DNA of 64,000 nt from Sulfurihydrogenibium subterraneum DSM 15120 (GCF_000619805.1 NZ_JHUV01000010.1:1-64000), one strand, 5' to 3'. Shown: positions 34,176 through 42,198, counted from the stretch's first letter. Notes: generated by a model from the sequence alone, not told the origin. A program made the numbers and translations.

Positions 34176-34574
34176 GTGAAAAAGTTATTTTTAGCTATAG
34201 GACTAACTCTTAGTTTATCAGTGCTCTCCTTTGCTGAAGATGTAGGAGAAGATGTTGAACTATCAAGTGCTGTTATAACAGCAAAGTCCTGTGCAGAAAA
34301 AGCAAAAGAAACAGGAAGCTTTGAACTTTTGTCAAGCTGTCCGCCTGTTGAAGCAGAAAAAAGTGGTTATGTAATATATGACGTTACAGAAAACACTTTT
34401 TATGCAATAGAGCCTAAAAATGTATATTACTTTGAGCTTGATGAAGGATTTGGCGGAAGTATAGACGCAAAAGGAAAAATTGTCAAAAAAGAAGGTGATT
34501 TACCTGTATTAGAAGTTCAAGAATACAAAATATCTCCAAAACCAAAAGCAGGATTTTTCAAAGGGTGTTTATAA
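34176..34574 (+). CDS. Small secreted protein with C-terminal PKAGFFKGCL tail
   Basis: 132 aa, GTG start at 34176 with AAGGAGG nine nt upstream. A signal peptide (about residues 1-20, VLSFA-ED) gives a mature protein of about 112 residues with Cys39, Cys55 and Cys131. The last residues KPKAGFFKGCL align without gaps with PPKAGGGGGCL of the inactive rhodanese encoded at 28329. I do not recognise a family. Shared tail, shared 19-bp upstream element and position suggest a role with the sulfur molybdoenzyme, perhaps as a thiol carrier (inference). Confidence 0.7.
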   Translation: MKKLFLAIGLTLSLSVLSFAEDVGEDVELSSAVITAKSCAEKAKETGSFELLSSCPPVEAEKSGYVIYDVTENTFYAIEPKNVYYFELDEGFGGSIDAKGKIVKKEGDLPVLEVQEYKISPKPKAGFFKGCL

Positions 34575-34623
34575 AAAATTTAAATAGGTGTATTGAAAAA
34601 TTTAATTTGCCTATTAATTGGGA

Positions 34624-34648
34624 ATATGTTAATAATTAAGTTTATAAT
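34624..34648 (+). repeat. 25-bp direct repeat (left), target-site duplication candidate
   Basis: ATATGTTAATAATTAAG plus TTTATAAT at 34624-34648 is identical to 35612-35636 and directly abuts the IS left end. It contains TATAAT. Confidence 0.75.
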
Positions 34649-34695
34649 ACCTTGAGTGAGAAATTCATTTTTTCAATTTTATTTCTAATAAAAAG

Positions 34696-34741
34696 CCAAA
34701 AGTAGCTCGGGTTATAATATACCCAAACTACTTTTGGGAGG
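34696..34741 (+). promoter_or_regulatory. Leader hairpin with embedded -10 box and transposase ribosome-binding site
   Basis: CCAAAAGTAG (34696-34705) pairs with CTACTTTTGG (34728-34737), with an inner GGGT/ACCC pair. TATAAT (34713-34718) lies in the loop. The right arm runs into the Shine-Dalgarno GGGAGG (34736-34741). A transcript started from the internal -10 lacks the left arm, while read-through RNA would fold and hide the ribosome-binding site. Confidence 0.6.
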
Positions 34742-34747
34742 TCAAAA

Positions 34748-35584
34748 ATGCAACTGGAAAAGTTTTATAACATACTTCTCAAAAATTTTCAATCATTTAA
34801 AGTTTCTTTTTATAAAAATACAGCTAAATCTAATGCTGGTAGAAAACCAAAAATTACCGATGAAGAAATAGCAGCAGCTTTCATCTTATCATACATGACT
34901 GGAATGCCTGTTTTGAAAATAGCAAGACAATTTATTGATGACTCTATAAAGTCTTATCACATATTTAGAAAGTCAAGAATTAAAAGAATATACGAACTGC
35001 TTAGAATATATCTACAAATGAGAATACTGTCTGTAATTATAGAAGTTTTGGTATCTAATAAAAAACCAAGACTTATAGTAGATGGTACAATACTTCCAGT
35101 AGCTAATTTAAACAGAGCAAGAACCCAGAGAATAAAGAGATTTAATGGAAAGATGTTTTGGGTAAGAAGAAAAAGAAATCTATACAGTCAACACTACAAA
35201 AAAAGAGTAAAATTTGAAGAGATATACTATGGAGTGCTTGTTATGGTAATTTGTGATACAAAGGGAAGAGTTTATGATATTTGGTTTCATCCAGCAAGTT
35301 ATCATGAAGTTAAATCTTTTAGATTAAGAGCAAAAACCAGTATTTGGTTTAAAAGACTTATAAGCTTTTTTGAAGTAATAGGGGACAAAGGGTATAGAGG
35401 ATGTGAGAATGTTATCGTATGTGAGACAAAAGAGGATAAAGCTCAGAGGCAGATTATTGAAAGCATATTTTCAAGGTTAAAACAATTTAACGCTCTTAGT
35501 AGATGGAGAAAAGGTATAACGCTTCTTTCCTATTTGTATGCTTATGCAATAGGTTATAGCTTTTTCAGGTACTGTGAGGTTTAA
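34748..35584 (+). CDS. Transposase, IS982-like DDE family
   Basis: 278 aa. A helical N-terminus (GRKPKITDEEIAAAFILSYM) is followed by a DDE core: first Asp in LIVDGTILPVAN, second in VIGDKGYRG, and Glu in IIESIFSRLKQFNALSRW, then LLSYLYAYAI. ASYHEVKSF and the core spacing resemble IS982 transposases, though IS5-type remains possible. It appears intact, with a GGGAGG six nt before the ATG. The reading frame ends 11 nt before the right inverted repeat. Confidence 0.88.
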   Translation: MQLEKFYNILLKNFQSFKVSFYKNTAKSNAGRKPKITDEEIAAAFILSYMTGMPVLKIARQFIDDSIKSYHIFRKSRIKRIYELLRIYLQMRILSVIIEVLVSNKKPRLIVDGTILPVANLNRARTQRIKRFNGKMFWVRRKRNLYSQHYKKRVKFEEIYYGVLVMVICDTKGRVYDIWFHPASYHEVKSFRLRAKTSIWFKRLISFFEVIGDKGYRGCENVIVCETKEDKAQRQIIESIFSRLKQFNALSRWRKGITLLSYLYAYAIGYSFFRYCEV

Positions 35585-35611
35585 TTATGGCATTAATTTC
35601 TCACTCAACGT

Positions 35612-35636
35612 ATATGTTAATAATTAAGTTTATAAT
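35612..35636 (+). repeat. 25-bp direct repeat (right), target-site duplication candidate
   Basis: Identical to 34624-34648 and immediately follows the IS right end. It lies 22 nt upstream of the Fe-S subunit gene of the second molybdoenzyme and carries a duplicated TATAAT that may act as its -10. Confidence 0.75.
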
Positions 35637-35657
35637 TATAGAACGGAGGGTTAAATA

Positions 35658-36293
35658 ATGAAACTTGGATTCTTGGTGGATTTAAGTAGATGTATGGGGT
35701 GTATGGCTTGTGCTGTATCATGTAAAGCCGAAAATGATGTTCCTTTACATAGTTGGAGATTAAGAGTTAAATATATAGACCAAGGAGAATTTCCAGAGGT
35801 AAAAAGACATTTTGTTCCTCTTAGATGTAATCACTGTGAAAATGCTCCTTGTGAAAGAATTTGTCCTGTAAGTGCATTACATTACCTTCCTAACGGTATT
35901 GTAAACGTAGACCATAACAGATGTATTGGGTGTGCATCTTGTATGATGGCTTGTCCCTACAATGCAATTTACATAGACCCAATAACAAACTCTGCGGATA
36001 AGTGTACTTATTGTGCTCATAGAATAGAAGTTGGAATGATGCCAGCTTGTGTAGTTGCATGTCCAACTCATGCAAACATATTTGGCGATTTAGATGACCC
36101 TGAAAGTGAAATTTCTAAATATTTAAAAGAACATAAAGATATAATGGTTAGAAAACCAGAGTTAAACACAAAGCCAAAACACTTCTACGTAAGAGGTTCT
36201 ACAGTTGATCTTGACCCACTATCTTCAGAAAGACCAGAAGGTTATACACTCTTTACAGAAGTTAAGTTTTTAGACCATATAGGAGGGCATTAA
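35658..36293 (+). CDS. Molybdoenzyme electron-transfer subunit, four [4Fe-4S] clusters (PsrB/TtrB-like)
   Basis: 211 aa with four Cys groups: CMGCMACAVSC, CNHCENAPCERICP, CIGCASCMMACP and CTYCAHRIEVGMMPACVVACP (in order from residue 12). This layout is that of DmsB/PsrB/TtrB/SoeB subunits. There is no signal peptide. It is the first gene of the second molybdoenzyme operon (B-C-A order), and the NrfD-like gene follows after 2 nt. CGGAGGG lies 9 nt before the ATG. The native promoter region has been altered by the IS insertion. Confidence 0.93.
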   Translation: MKLGFLVDLSRCMGCMACAVSCKAENDVPLHSWRLRVKYIDQGEFPEVKRHFVPLRCNHCENAPCERICPVSALHYLPNGIVNVDHNRCIGCASCMMACPYNAIYIDPITNSADKCTYCAHRIEVGMMPACVVACPTHANIFGDLDDPESEISKYLKEHKDIMVRKPELNTKPKHFYVRGSTVDLDPLSSERPEGYTLFTEVKFLDHIGGH

Positions 36294-36295
36294 TC

Positions 36296-37177
36296 ATGTT
36301 GGGATCTGAAGTAACTTTTGACGTTGCATTACCAAAGGTTGTTTGGGGATGGCTTGTTTCAACAAATATGTGGGCTAAAAGTATCGCAACAGGAAGCTTT
36401 CTTCTTGGTTTGTACTTTATAAAGAAGTATCCAGAAAAAGATGCATTTTTTAGAAAATGGGTTCCAATACTTGGATTAATTTTTATAGGTATTACACTTT
36501 TAGTAACGGTTTTAGATCTTCACCATATGTTTAGATTTTGGAAGATATTTGTATTTGCACATTTTACCTCTGCAGTTACACTTGGAGCTTGGGTTGTTTC
36601 TGGTTTTGTTGTTGTACTCTTAATATCTTTCTGGTCGTGGATAACTGGTAATAAAAAACTTTTTGATAAAGTTATGATTCCTGGATTTTTATTGGCATTC
36701 TTTTCAACTATTTATACAGCAGGTATAATGGGTGAAGCAACAGCAAGAGAGTTGTGGGTTTTTCCTGCTGAAATGATTCAAATGCTTCTATCTGCTACCC
36801 TAGCAGGTTCTGCGGTTTACCTTTTAATAATGACTATTTATAAAGTTGAGATGGAAGAAGTAAAAAGAGAACTTGGCTATATACTTATAGGTTCTGCGTT
36901 TTTATCAGGAATGATGTACCTTGGAGAGATTTTATTTGCAAGAATGCACTCAGAATTTTCCCATAGAGCTGTGGAAATTTTAACATTTGGCAGCCTTGCA
37001 CCTATGTTCTGGCTTGGAGTATTCTTAACTTTTATTATTCCAACAATCTTGGTAGGAATAGCAAATGAAAAGAAAAAGTATGAGTATGCTTTACTTGGCT
37101 CAATATCTGCTTTAATTGGTCTTTGGTTTGTAAAACATTCATGGCTTTTAGCTCCTCAAATGTTACCACTTAGTTAA
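36296..37177 (+). CDS. NrfD/PsrC-family membrane anchor subunit
   Basis: 293 aa, about eight hydrophobic helices, no haem-binding His pairs like DmsC's or NarI's that I can identify. It begins WGWLVSTNMWAKSIATGSFLLG, the NrfD-like first helix, and contains DLHHMFRFWKIF and ARELWVFPAEMIQ. It anchors the B and A subunits to the membrane and exchanges electrons with menaquinone (family knowledge). It is followed after 14 nt by the catalytic subunit gene. Confidence 0.85.
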   Translation: MLGSEVTFDVALPKVVWGWLVSTNMWAKSIATGSFLLGLYFIKKYPEKDAFFRKWVPILGLIFIGITLLVTVLDLHHMFRFWKIFVFAHFTSAVTLGAWVVSGFVVVLLISFWSWITGNKKLFDKVMIPGFLLAFFSTIYTAGIMGEATARELWVFPAEMIQMLLSATLAGSAVYLLIMTIYKVEMEEVKRELGYILIGSAFLSGMMYLGEILFARMHSEFSHRAVEILTFGSLAPMFWLGVFLTFIIPTILVGIANEKKKYEYALLGSISALIGLWFVKHSWLLAPQMLPLS

Positions 37178-37191
37178 TAAGGAGGGTTGAT

Positions 37192-40100
37192 ATGATAAAG
37201 ACAACAAGAAGAAACTTTTTAAAGGGAGCTGCAGCTTCTATTGGAGCGGTTGCATTAGCAAAAGGAGTTTTTGAAAAAGTAGAAGCCGATAATAAAGTTG
37301 CAAACAATCAAGAGTTAACATTTGAGCCTAAACATTTGGACTACTATCCACCGTTTGAAAAGTGGAACGACTGGAAAGAGCCTGCAGGAAACTACTGGAA
37401 AATACACGGTGGAGCTCTAAGGGATGGTGTAAAACTTATTAACTATATGATTGTTCCAACTGTTTGTAATAACTGTGAAGCTGCATGTGGTTTAACAGCT
37501 TGGATAGATAAAGATACTTTAACTGTTAAAAAGTTTATGGGTAATCCTTTCCACTCTGGGTCAAGAGGAAGAAACTGTGCAAAAGGCTACGCAACACTTG
37601 CTCAAATGTACGACCCTGACAGAATACCATTTCCTCTAAAGAGAGCTCCTGGAAGCAAAAGAGGAGAAAATAAATGGGTTAGAACTACTTGGGAAGAAGC
37701 TTTAGAAACAATCGGAAAAAGAATGAGAGAAGTTCTCCTTAAAGGAGATGAAATATCAAGAAAACAGATTATTTATCAAGTTGGAAGACCTAACGAAAAT
37801 GGTTTTCACGTAAAAAGAGTTGTTTGGTCTTGGGGTGTAGATGGTAGAAATTCACACACTAATATATGCTCTTCAAATGGAAGATTTGGAAATATAGTCA
37901 CTGTAGGAGATGACAGAACTTCTCCAGACTTTGCAAACAGCAGGTTAATACTCCTTGTATCTTCTCACGCTGCAGATGCTGGACACTACTACCAACAACA
38001 CGCAGGATATATAGCAGATGCAAGGGCAAAAGGTGCAAAACTTGTAGTTATAGACCCAAGAATGTCAAATTCTGCTGGAATGGCAGACCTTTGGATTCCT
38101 GCATGGCCTGGAACAGAAGCTGCAATAAACCTTGCAATGATAAGCAGGCTTGTAAAAGAAGAAAAATTCAATAAAGATTTTGTAAAGAGATGGTTTAACT
38201 GGAAACAGTTTATAGAAGACAAAGAATACTTAAACTTCTTAAAAGAAAAAGGATTTTTAACAGAAGTACCTTCTGGAAATTCTTTTGAAGATTTTGTAGC
38301 AGTTTTAAAGGATATTTATAAAGACTATACGTTTGAATGGGCTGCTCAAGAAGCAAAAATTCCAGTATCTATGTTAGAAAAACTCTATGAGATGATACTT
38401 TGGGCTGGAGATAGAATAACTCAGTACCACTGGAGAGCTGTTGCTGCTGGAAACAGAGGTGGATGGATGGGTGCAGGTAGGACAGGAACAATACTTATGG
38501 CATTTATGGGTGCTATAGGAAATGTAGGAGGTGTAGGCTGGTACAAATGGCACACCATATCTATAGGAGATAGAGGTGGTAGCGCATGTATGGCTGATAC
38601 GCCTGAATCAGTTAAAGCTTGGAATGAACTTGAGTGGCCTCCAGAGTGGCCTATGTCTGCTTATGAGCTTAGCTATCTCTTACCTCACTTATTGATGGAT
38701 GATGAGTGGAGAAATAAATGGAAAGAAAAAGGTCTTAAAATACCTGATAAAGTAGAAGTTTGGTTTTCTAGAATATATAACCCAGTTTGGATTAACCCTG
38801 ACGGTTTTAGATGGGTTGAAGCGTTAAAAGATGAGAACAAGTTTGGTTTAACCATTTACATGTCTCCTATATGGGCTGAAACTGCCTTTTATTGTGATTA
38901 CATCTTACCTATGGGACTTGCAGGAGAAAGACATGATCAACACTCAGAACCTACTAAACCAGAAAAATGGACAGGATTTAGACAACCTGTTTTAAGAGTT
39001 GCATTACAAAAGATGGGCTGGAAACCAAACGACCCTGCAAAAGCTACATTAGAAGCTCACAAAAAAGTAGGTTTTGGTGAAATATGGGAAGAAGGCGAGT
39101 TTTTCGTTAACCTTGCATTTTCAATTGACCCAGATGGATCGTTAGGTATTAGAAAATACTGGGAATCAAAACAAAACCCAGGTAAACCTGTTACAATGGA
39201 AGAATATTACAACGCTGTATTTTCAACCCTACCAAAACTCAGTGAAGTGTGTAAACAACTTGGTATTACTCCTTACGAGTATATGAGAGACAGAGGAGCT
39301 TGGACAGAAGCGACAGATGTTTACAACGTACACGAAAAACCATTACCATACGACCCTGATAAAAAAGCTTATCAATACGATGGAAAGTGGATACCAGAGA
39401 GTGAGATAAAGATAGAAAACGATATAGCTTACCATGTAGAAGAAGGCGGTAAAAAACATAAAATAGGTATAGTTAAAGATGGAAAAATAATAAATGGATT
39501 TAAAACCCCTTCTGGACAGATAGAATTCTACTCTCTAACTTTAAAAGAGTGGAAATGGCCAGAGTATGCAATACCAATATATCCAAGAAACGCTGAAGAA
39601 AGAAAGCAGATGATTCACATCGTATCCCAAGTTCATCATGATTATATGAAAGAAGAAAACGCATTTGTATTAAACCCAATCTTCAGACTACCGTATCTAA
39701 TCCATACAAGGTCAGTAAATGCAAAATGGCTTATGGAAATAGGACAAAACCACAATCCTGTATGGATATACGAAAAAGATGCTAAAAGATTAGGTATCAA
39801 AAGAGGAGACGCTATAAAAGTAAGAGTAGTAGATACACTTACAGGTATAGAGACAGGATACTTTGTTGCAATGGCTATGCCTACACAAGCAACAAGACCT
39901 GGCGTGGTAGCTTGCTCTCACCATAACGGTAGATGGAGGCTTGTAAACGAGGTAAAAATAGATGGATTTAAACACGAGCTTGGTGTAATGAGATTAGGTT
40001 CTGTATTGGTTGATATTCAGCAAAAAGGCAGCCAGATTTTCATGAGAACTAAAGAAGGAGTAAAACCGTTTAAATCATGGCAGTTCCCTGAATTTAACAA

Positions 40101-40407
40101 AGATACAGAGCAAATATGGTGGAAAGGAACAACTGGCGTCTTCCAAAACGCAGTATTCCCAGCAAACCCAGACCCATTATCAGGTATGCAATGCTGGCAC
40201 AAGAAGGTTTTAATTGAGAAAGCAGGTCCTGAAGACAAGATAGGAGACGTGTTTGTAGATATAAACAAAACTTGGGAAGTTTACAAAGCTTGGAGAGACC
40301 AACTTACAAGACCTAACTACCAACCAGGTGGTTTGAGAAGACCTAAGTGGATGCCAAGACCTTGGTTCCCAATTGACGACGAGTACTGGAAATTCCCATC
40401 AGCATAA
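37192..40407 (+). CDS. Mo-bisMGD oxidoreductase catalytic subunit (PsrA/TtrA/SreA-like), sulfur compound
   Basis: 1071 aa with a Tat signal (TTRRNFLKGAAASIGAVALA), so periplasmic. FS0 [4Fe-4S] ligands are Cys92-x2-Cys95-x3-Cys99-x29-Cys129 (CNNCEAACG ... GRNCAKG). Cys226 in SHTNICSSNGRFG is a candidate Mo ligand. The molybdopterin dinucleotide-binding domain covers about residues 840-1000 (VSQVHHDYMKEEN; GIKRGDAIKVRVV; ACSHHNGRWR). The length and the B-C-A arrangement resemble tetrathionate, polysulfide or sulfur reductases and SoeABC. The direction of catalysis cannot be read from sequence. Ends at a strong terminator. Confidence 0.88.
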   Translation: MIKTTRRNFLKGAAASIGAVALAKGVFEKVEADNKVANNQELTFEPKHLDYYPPFEKWNDWKEPAGNYWKIHGGALRDGVKLINYMIVPTVCNNCEAACGLTAWIDKDTLTVKKFMGNPFHSGSRGRNCAKGYATLAQMYDPDRIPFPLKRAPGSKRGENKWVRTTWEEALETIGKRMREVLLKGDEISRKQIIYQVGRPNENGFHVKRVVWSWGVDGRNSHTNICSSNGRFGNIVTVGDDRTSPDFANSRLILLVSSHAADAGHYYQQHAGYIADARAKGAKLVVIDPRMSNSAGMADLWIPAWPGTEAAINLAMISRLVKEEKFNKDFVKRWFNWKQFIEDKEYLNFLKEKGFLTEVPSGNSFEDFVAVLKDIYKDYTFEWAAQEAKIPVSMLEKLYEMILWAGDRITQYHWRAVAAGNRGGWMGAGRTGTILMAFMGAIGNVGGVGWYKWHTISIGDRGGSACMADTPESVKAWNELEWPPEWPMSAYELSYLLPHLLMDDEWRNKWKEKGLKIPDKVEVWFSRIYNPVWINPDGFRWVEALKDENKFGLTIYMSPIWAETAFYCDYILPMGLAGERHDQHSEPTKPEKWTGFRQPVLRVALQKMGWKPNDPAKATLEAHKKVGFGEIWEEGEFFVNLAFSIDPDGSLGIRKYWESKQNPGKPVTMEEYYNAVFSTLPKLSEVCKQLGITPYEYMRDRGAWTEATDVYNVHEKPLPYDPDKKAYQYDGKWIPESEIKIENDIAYHVEEGGKKHKIGIVKDGKIINGFKTPSGQIEFYSLTLKEWKWPEYAIPIYPRNAEERKQMIHIVSQVHHDYMKEENAFVLNPIFRLPYLIHTRSVNAKWLMEIGQNHNPVWIYEKDAKRLGIKRGDAIKVRVVDTLTGIETGYFVAMAMPTQATRPGVVACSHHNGRWRLVNEVKIDGFKHELGVMRLGSVLVDIQQKGSQIFMRTKEGVKPFKSWQFPEFNKDTEQIWWKGTTGVFQNAVFPANPDPLSGMQCWHKKVLIEKAGPEDKIGDVFVDINKTWEVYKAWRDQLTRPNYQPGGLRRPKWMPRPWFPIDDEYWKFPSA

Positions 40408-40414
40408 ATCTATT

Positions 40415-40438
40415 AAGCGGGTTGAAAAAAACCCGCTT
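40415..40438 (+). terminator. Intrinsic terminator after the second molybdoenzyme
   Basis: AAGCGGGTT-GAAAAA-AACCCGCTT perfect 9-bp stem followed by TCTTTTTATATT. Confidence 0.93.
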
Positions 40439-40481
40439 TCTTTTTATATTAAAAATATCTCTTTTACTTTAGGAGAAACAA

Positions 40482-41126
40482 ATGGATGAAAAAATAGCAG
40501 AAAACCAAGCAAGGATAAACATGTACGCTTTTTTATCAAGACTTTTAGTTGAAGAAATAGATGAGGAGCTTCTAGATAAAATAAAATACACTCCAGAGTT
40601 GCTAGAACTTTTTCCAAACACAAAAGAGTGGGAAACCTTTAAAACAAAAACAACTAAACAGCTTATAGACGAAGACCTAAATGTAGACTATACTACTGTT
40701 TTTATACTTAATGCATACCCTTATCAATCTGTTTTTATGAACGATGAAGGGCATATAAACCCTACTCCTACAAATCCTACCTTACAGTTTTATTTAGAAA
40801 ACGGTTATGAGATAGACCTAAATAAAACAAGAGTCTTATCTCCAGACCACATAGCCATAGAACTTGAATTTATGATAACACTTATAAAAGAGCAACTTAC
40901 CGCCTATTCAATTAATAACCCAGAAGAAGAAAAAAAATATTTACAACTTCAAAAAAGATTTATGGAAGAACATCTATTACAGTGGGCTCCTATATACTTA
41001 CTGGCGGCAAGGGATATGGCAGAAACGCCTTTTTACTACGACGTTTGCCAGACAACCTTAGAGTTTATAATGTCAGACTATGAATACATACTACAGCAGT
41101 TAGAGGAATTTGAAAATGTCAGTTAG
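40482..41126 (+). CDS. TorD/DmsD-family molybdoenzyme chaperone
   Basis: 214-aa all-helical cytoplasmic protein that binds the Tat leader and apo-form of a molybdoenzyme until cofactor is inserted. Family features: an N-terminal YAFLSRLL segment, the central SPDHIAIELEFMITLI (consensus PDHIxxELEFM) and EEHLLQWAPIYL. It serves probably one or both neighbouring molybdoenzymes; no other chaperone of this type is in the window. AGGAG precedes the ATG. Its end overlaps the polyferredoxin gene by 11 nt. Confidence 0.87.
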   Translation: MDEKIAENQARINMYAFLSRLLVEEIDEELLDKIKYTPELLELFPNTKEWETFKTKTTKQLIDEDLNVDYTTVFILNAYPYQSVFMNDEGHINPTPTNPTLQFYLENGYEIDLNKTRVLSPDHIAIELEFMITLIKEQLTAYSINNPEEEKKYLQLQKRFMEEHLLQWAPIYLLAARDMAETPFYYDVCQTTLEFIMSDYEYILQQLEEFENVS

Positions 41127-42198
41127 ATTATCCTTTGATATATACTCCTGCGTAAGAGTTTACTACAGGTATGCAGACTGTAGAAAGTGTGTTGACGTAT
41201 GTCCTGTAGAAAACACTATAACTTTAGAAAACGACAAAATAAAAGTAAACTATGAAAACTGTATAAACTGTGGTGCCTGTGTAGGAAACTGTCCTACAGA
41301 AAGCTATAAAATTCAAGGTTTTGATTTACCAGAATTTTACTCTAAATTTATCCAAGAAGAAAACAACTTAATAAGCTGTAAGTTAAACGTTCCTTGTCTT
41401 TCCGCCTTAGATGAAAATTATCTAACAACTTTTTGTATAGAAAAAGAGAGGGATATTGTCTTAGATATAAAATACTGTCAAACCTGTAGTATAGGAAAAC
41501 AGTTAGACTTAATTAATAAAAATGTAGAAAAAGCAAATTATATACTTGAAGCTGTAGGCGTAGACTATAAGGTCAAAACAGAAGAAGTAGGCTACCAAAA
41601 GCCTGAAAGTAAAGAAAACAAAAGAAGGTCTTTTTTAAAGATGTTTGTAAAACAGACAGCTTCTTTAGCCTTTTGGGCAGTTGCTGAAAAACTTCCACCT
41701 ATTGATGAGTCTCAAACAGGAGACAGAGAGTTTAAAAACATAGTAAGTGAAAAAGTTTATCCTATTAAAAGAGAGATTTTAATCAATGCCTTATCAAAGT
41801 TAGATACAGAAGGTAAGTACTTTGAAGTAGATAAAATCGAGTTTTCTTCTGATAAATGGATAGACAACAACTGTACCAACTGCTCTATTTGTTATAATGT
41901 CTGTCCTACAGGAGCTCTAACATCAAGTGATAGTAAATTAAAAGTTCTATTTAGCCCTTCTTTATGTATTAAATGTAGAATATGCCACGACGTTTGCCCA
42001 GAAAAATGTATCCACTTGGAAGAAAAACTTTATGTGTCAGACTTTGTTTCTAAAAAGTATAAAGTTTTAGCTGAGCATGTTATGATACCTTGTAGCGAGT
42101 GTTTAGTGCCATTTTCTTACAAAGGAGATACGACGGTCTGTCCAAGATGTAGACAGCTTGAAGATGAACTAAGAGAGCTTCTTAAGATTGGAGATTGA
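41116..42198 (+). CDS. Polyferredoxin-like protein with internal twin-arginine motif and zinc-ribbon tail
   Basis: 360 aa from the ATG at 41116 (GAGGA about 8 nt upstream; TTG at 41110 is an alternative). Order of parts: two N-terminal [4Fe-4S] motifs (CRKCVDVCP at 22-30; CINCGACVGNCP at 49-60), a Cys-containing linker (CKLNVPC; CQTCSIG), an internal KRRSFLKMFVKQ twin-arginine-like motif at about 169-180 followed by a hydrophobic stretch, two more [4Fe-4S] motifs (CTNCSICYNVCP; CIKCRICHDVCP) and a Cys4 zinc-ribbon-like tail (CSEC...CPRC). Coupled to the TorD-like chaperone gene, suggesting maturation or electron transfer for the molybdoenzymes. The exact role is unknown. Confidence 0.72.
   Translation: MSVRLSFDIYSCVRVYYRYADCRKCVDVCPVENTITLENDKIKVNYENCINCGACVGNCPTESYKIQGFDLPEFYSKFIQEENNLISCKLNVPCLSALDENYLTTFCIEKERDIVLDIKYCQTCSIGKQLDLINKNVEKANYILEAVGVDYKVKTEEVGYQKPESKENKRRSFLKMFVKQTASLAFWAVAEKLPPIDESQTGDREFKNIVSEKVYPIKREILINALSKLDTEGKYFEVDKIEFSSDKWIDNNCTNCSICYNVCPTGALTSSDSKLKVLFSPSLCIKCRICHDVCPEKCIHLEEKLYVSDFVSKKYKVLAEHVMIPCSECLVPFSYKGDTTVCPRCRQLEDELRELLKIGD

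Larger units (their letters stand above)
34649..35611 (+). mobile_element. IS982-like insertion sequence, 963 bp
   Basis: Terminal inverted repeats ACCTTGAGTGAGAAATT (34649-34665) and the complement of ACGTTGAGTGAGAAATT (35595-35611) differ at one position. They enclose one intact transposase gene and are flanked by identical 25-bp direct repeats. Length and transposase motifs suggest IS982. However, that family typically gives short target duplications, so the 25-bp duplication is atypical. The element sits in the intergenic region between the two molybdoenzyme blocks. Confidence 0.85.

Noticed and set aside
34585-34620. Inverted repeat AATAGG...CCTATT before the IS
   Set aside because: Only 6 bp with a loop of more than 15 nt in AT-rich DNA; expected by chance.
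34650-34665. HspR-type operator half (CTTGAGT)
   Set aside because: It is part of the IS terminal inverted repeat and lacks the second half at the required 7-nt spacing.
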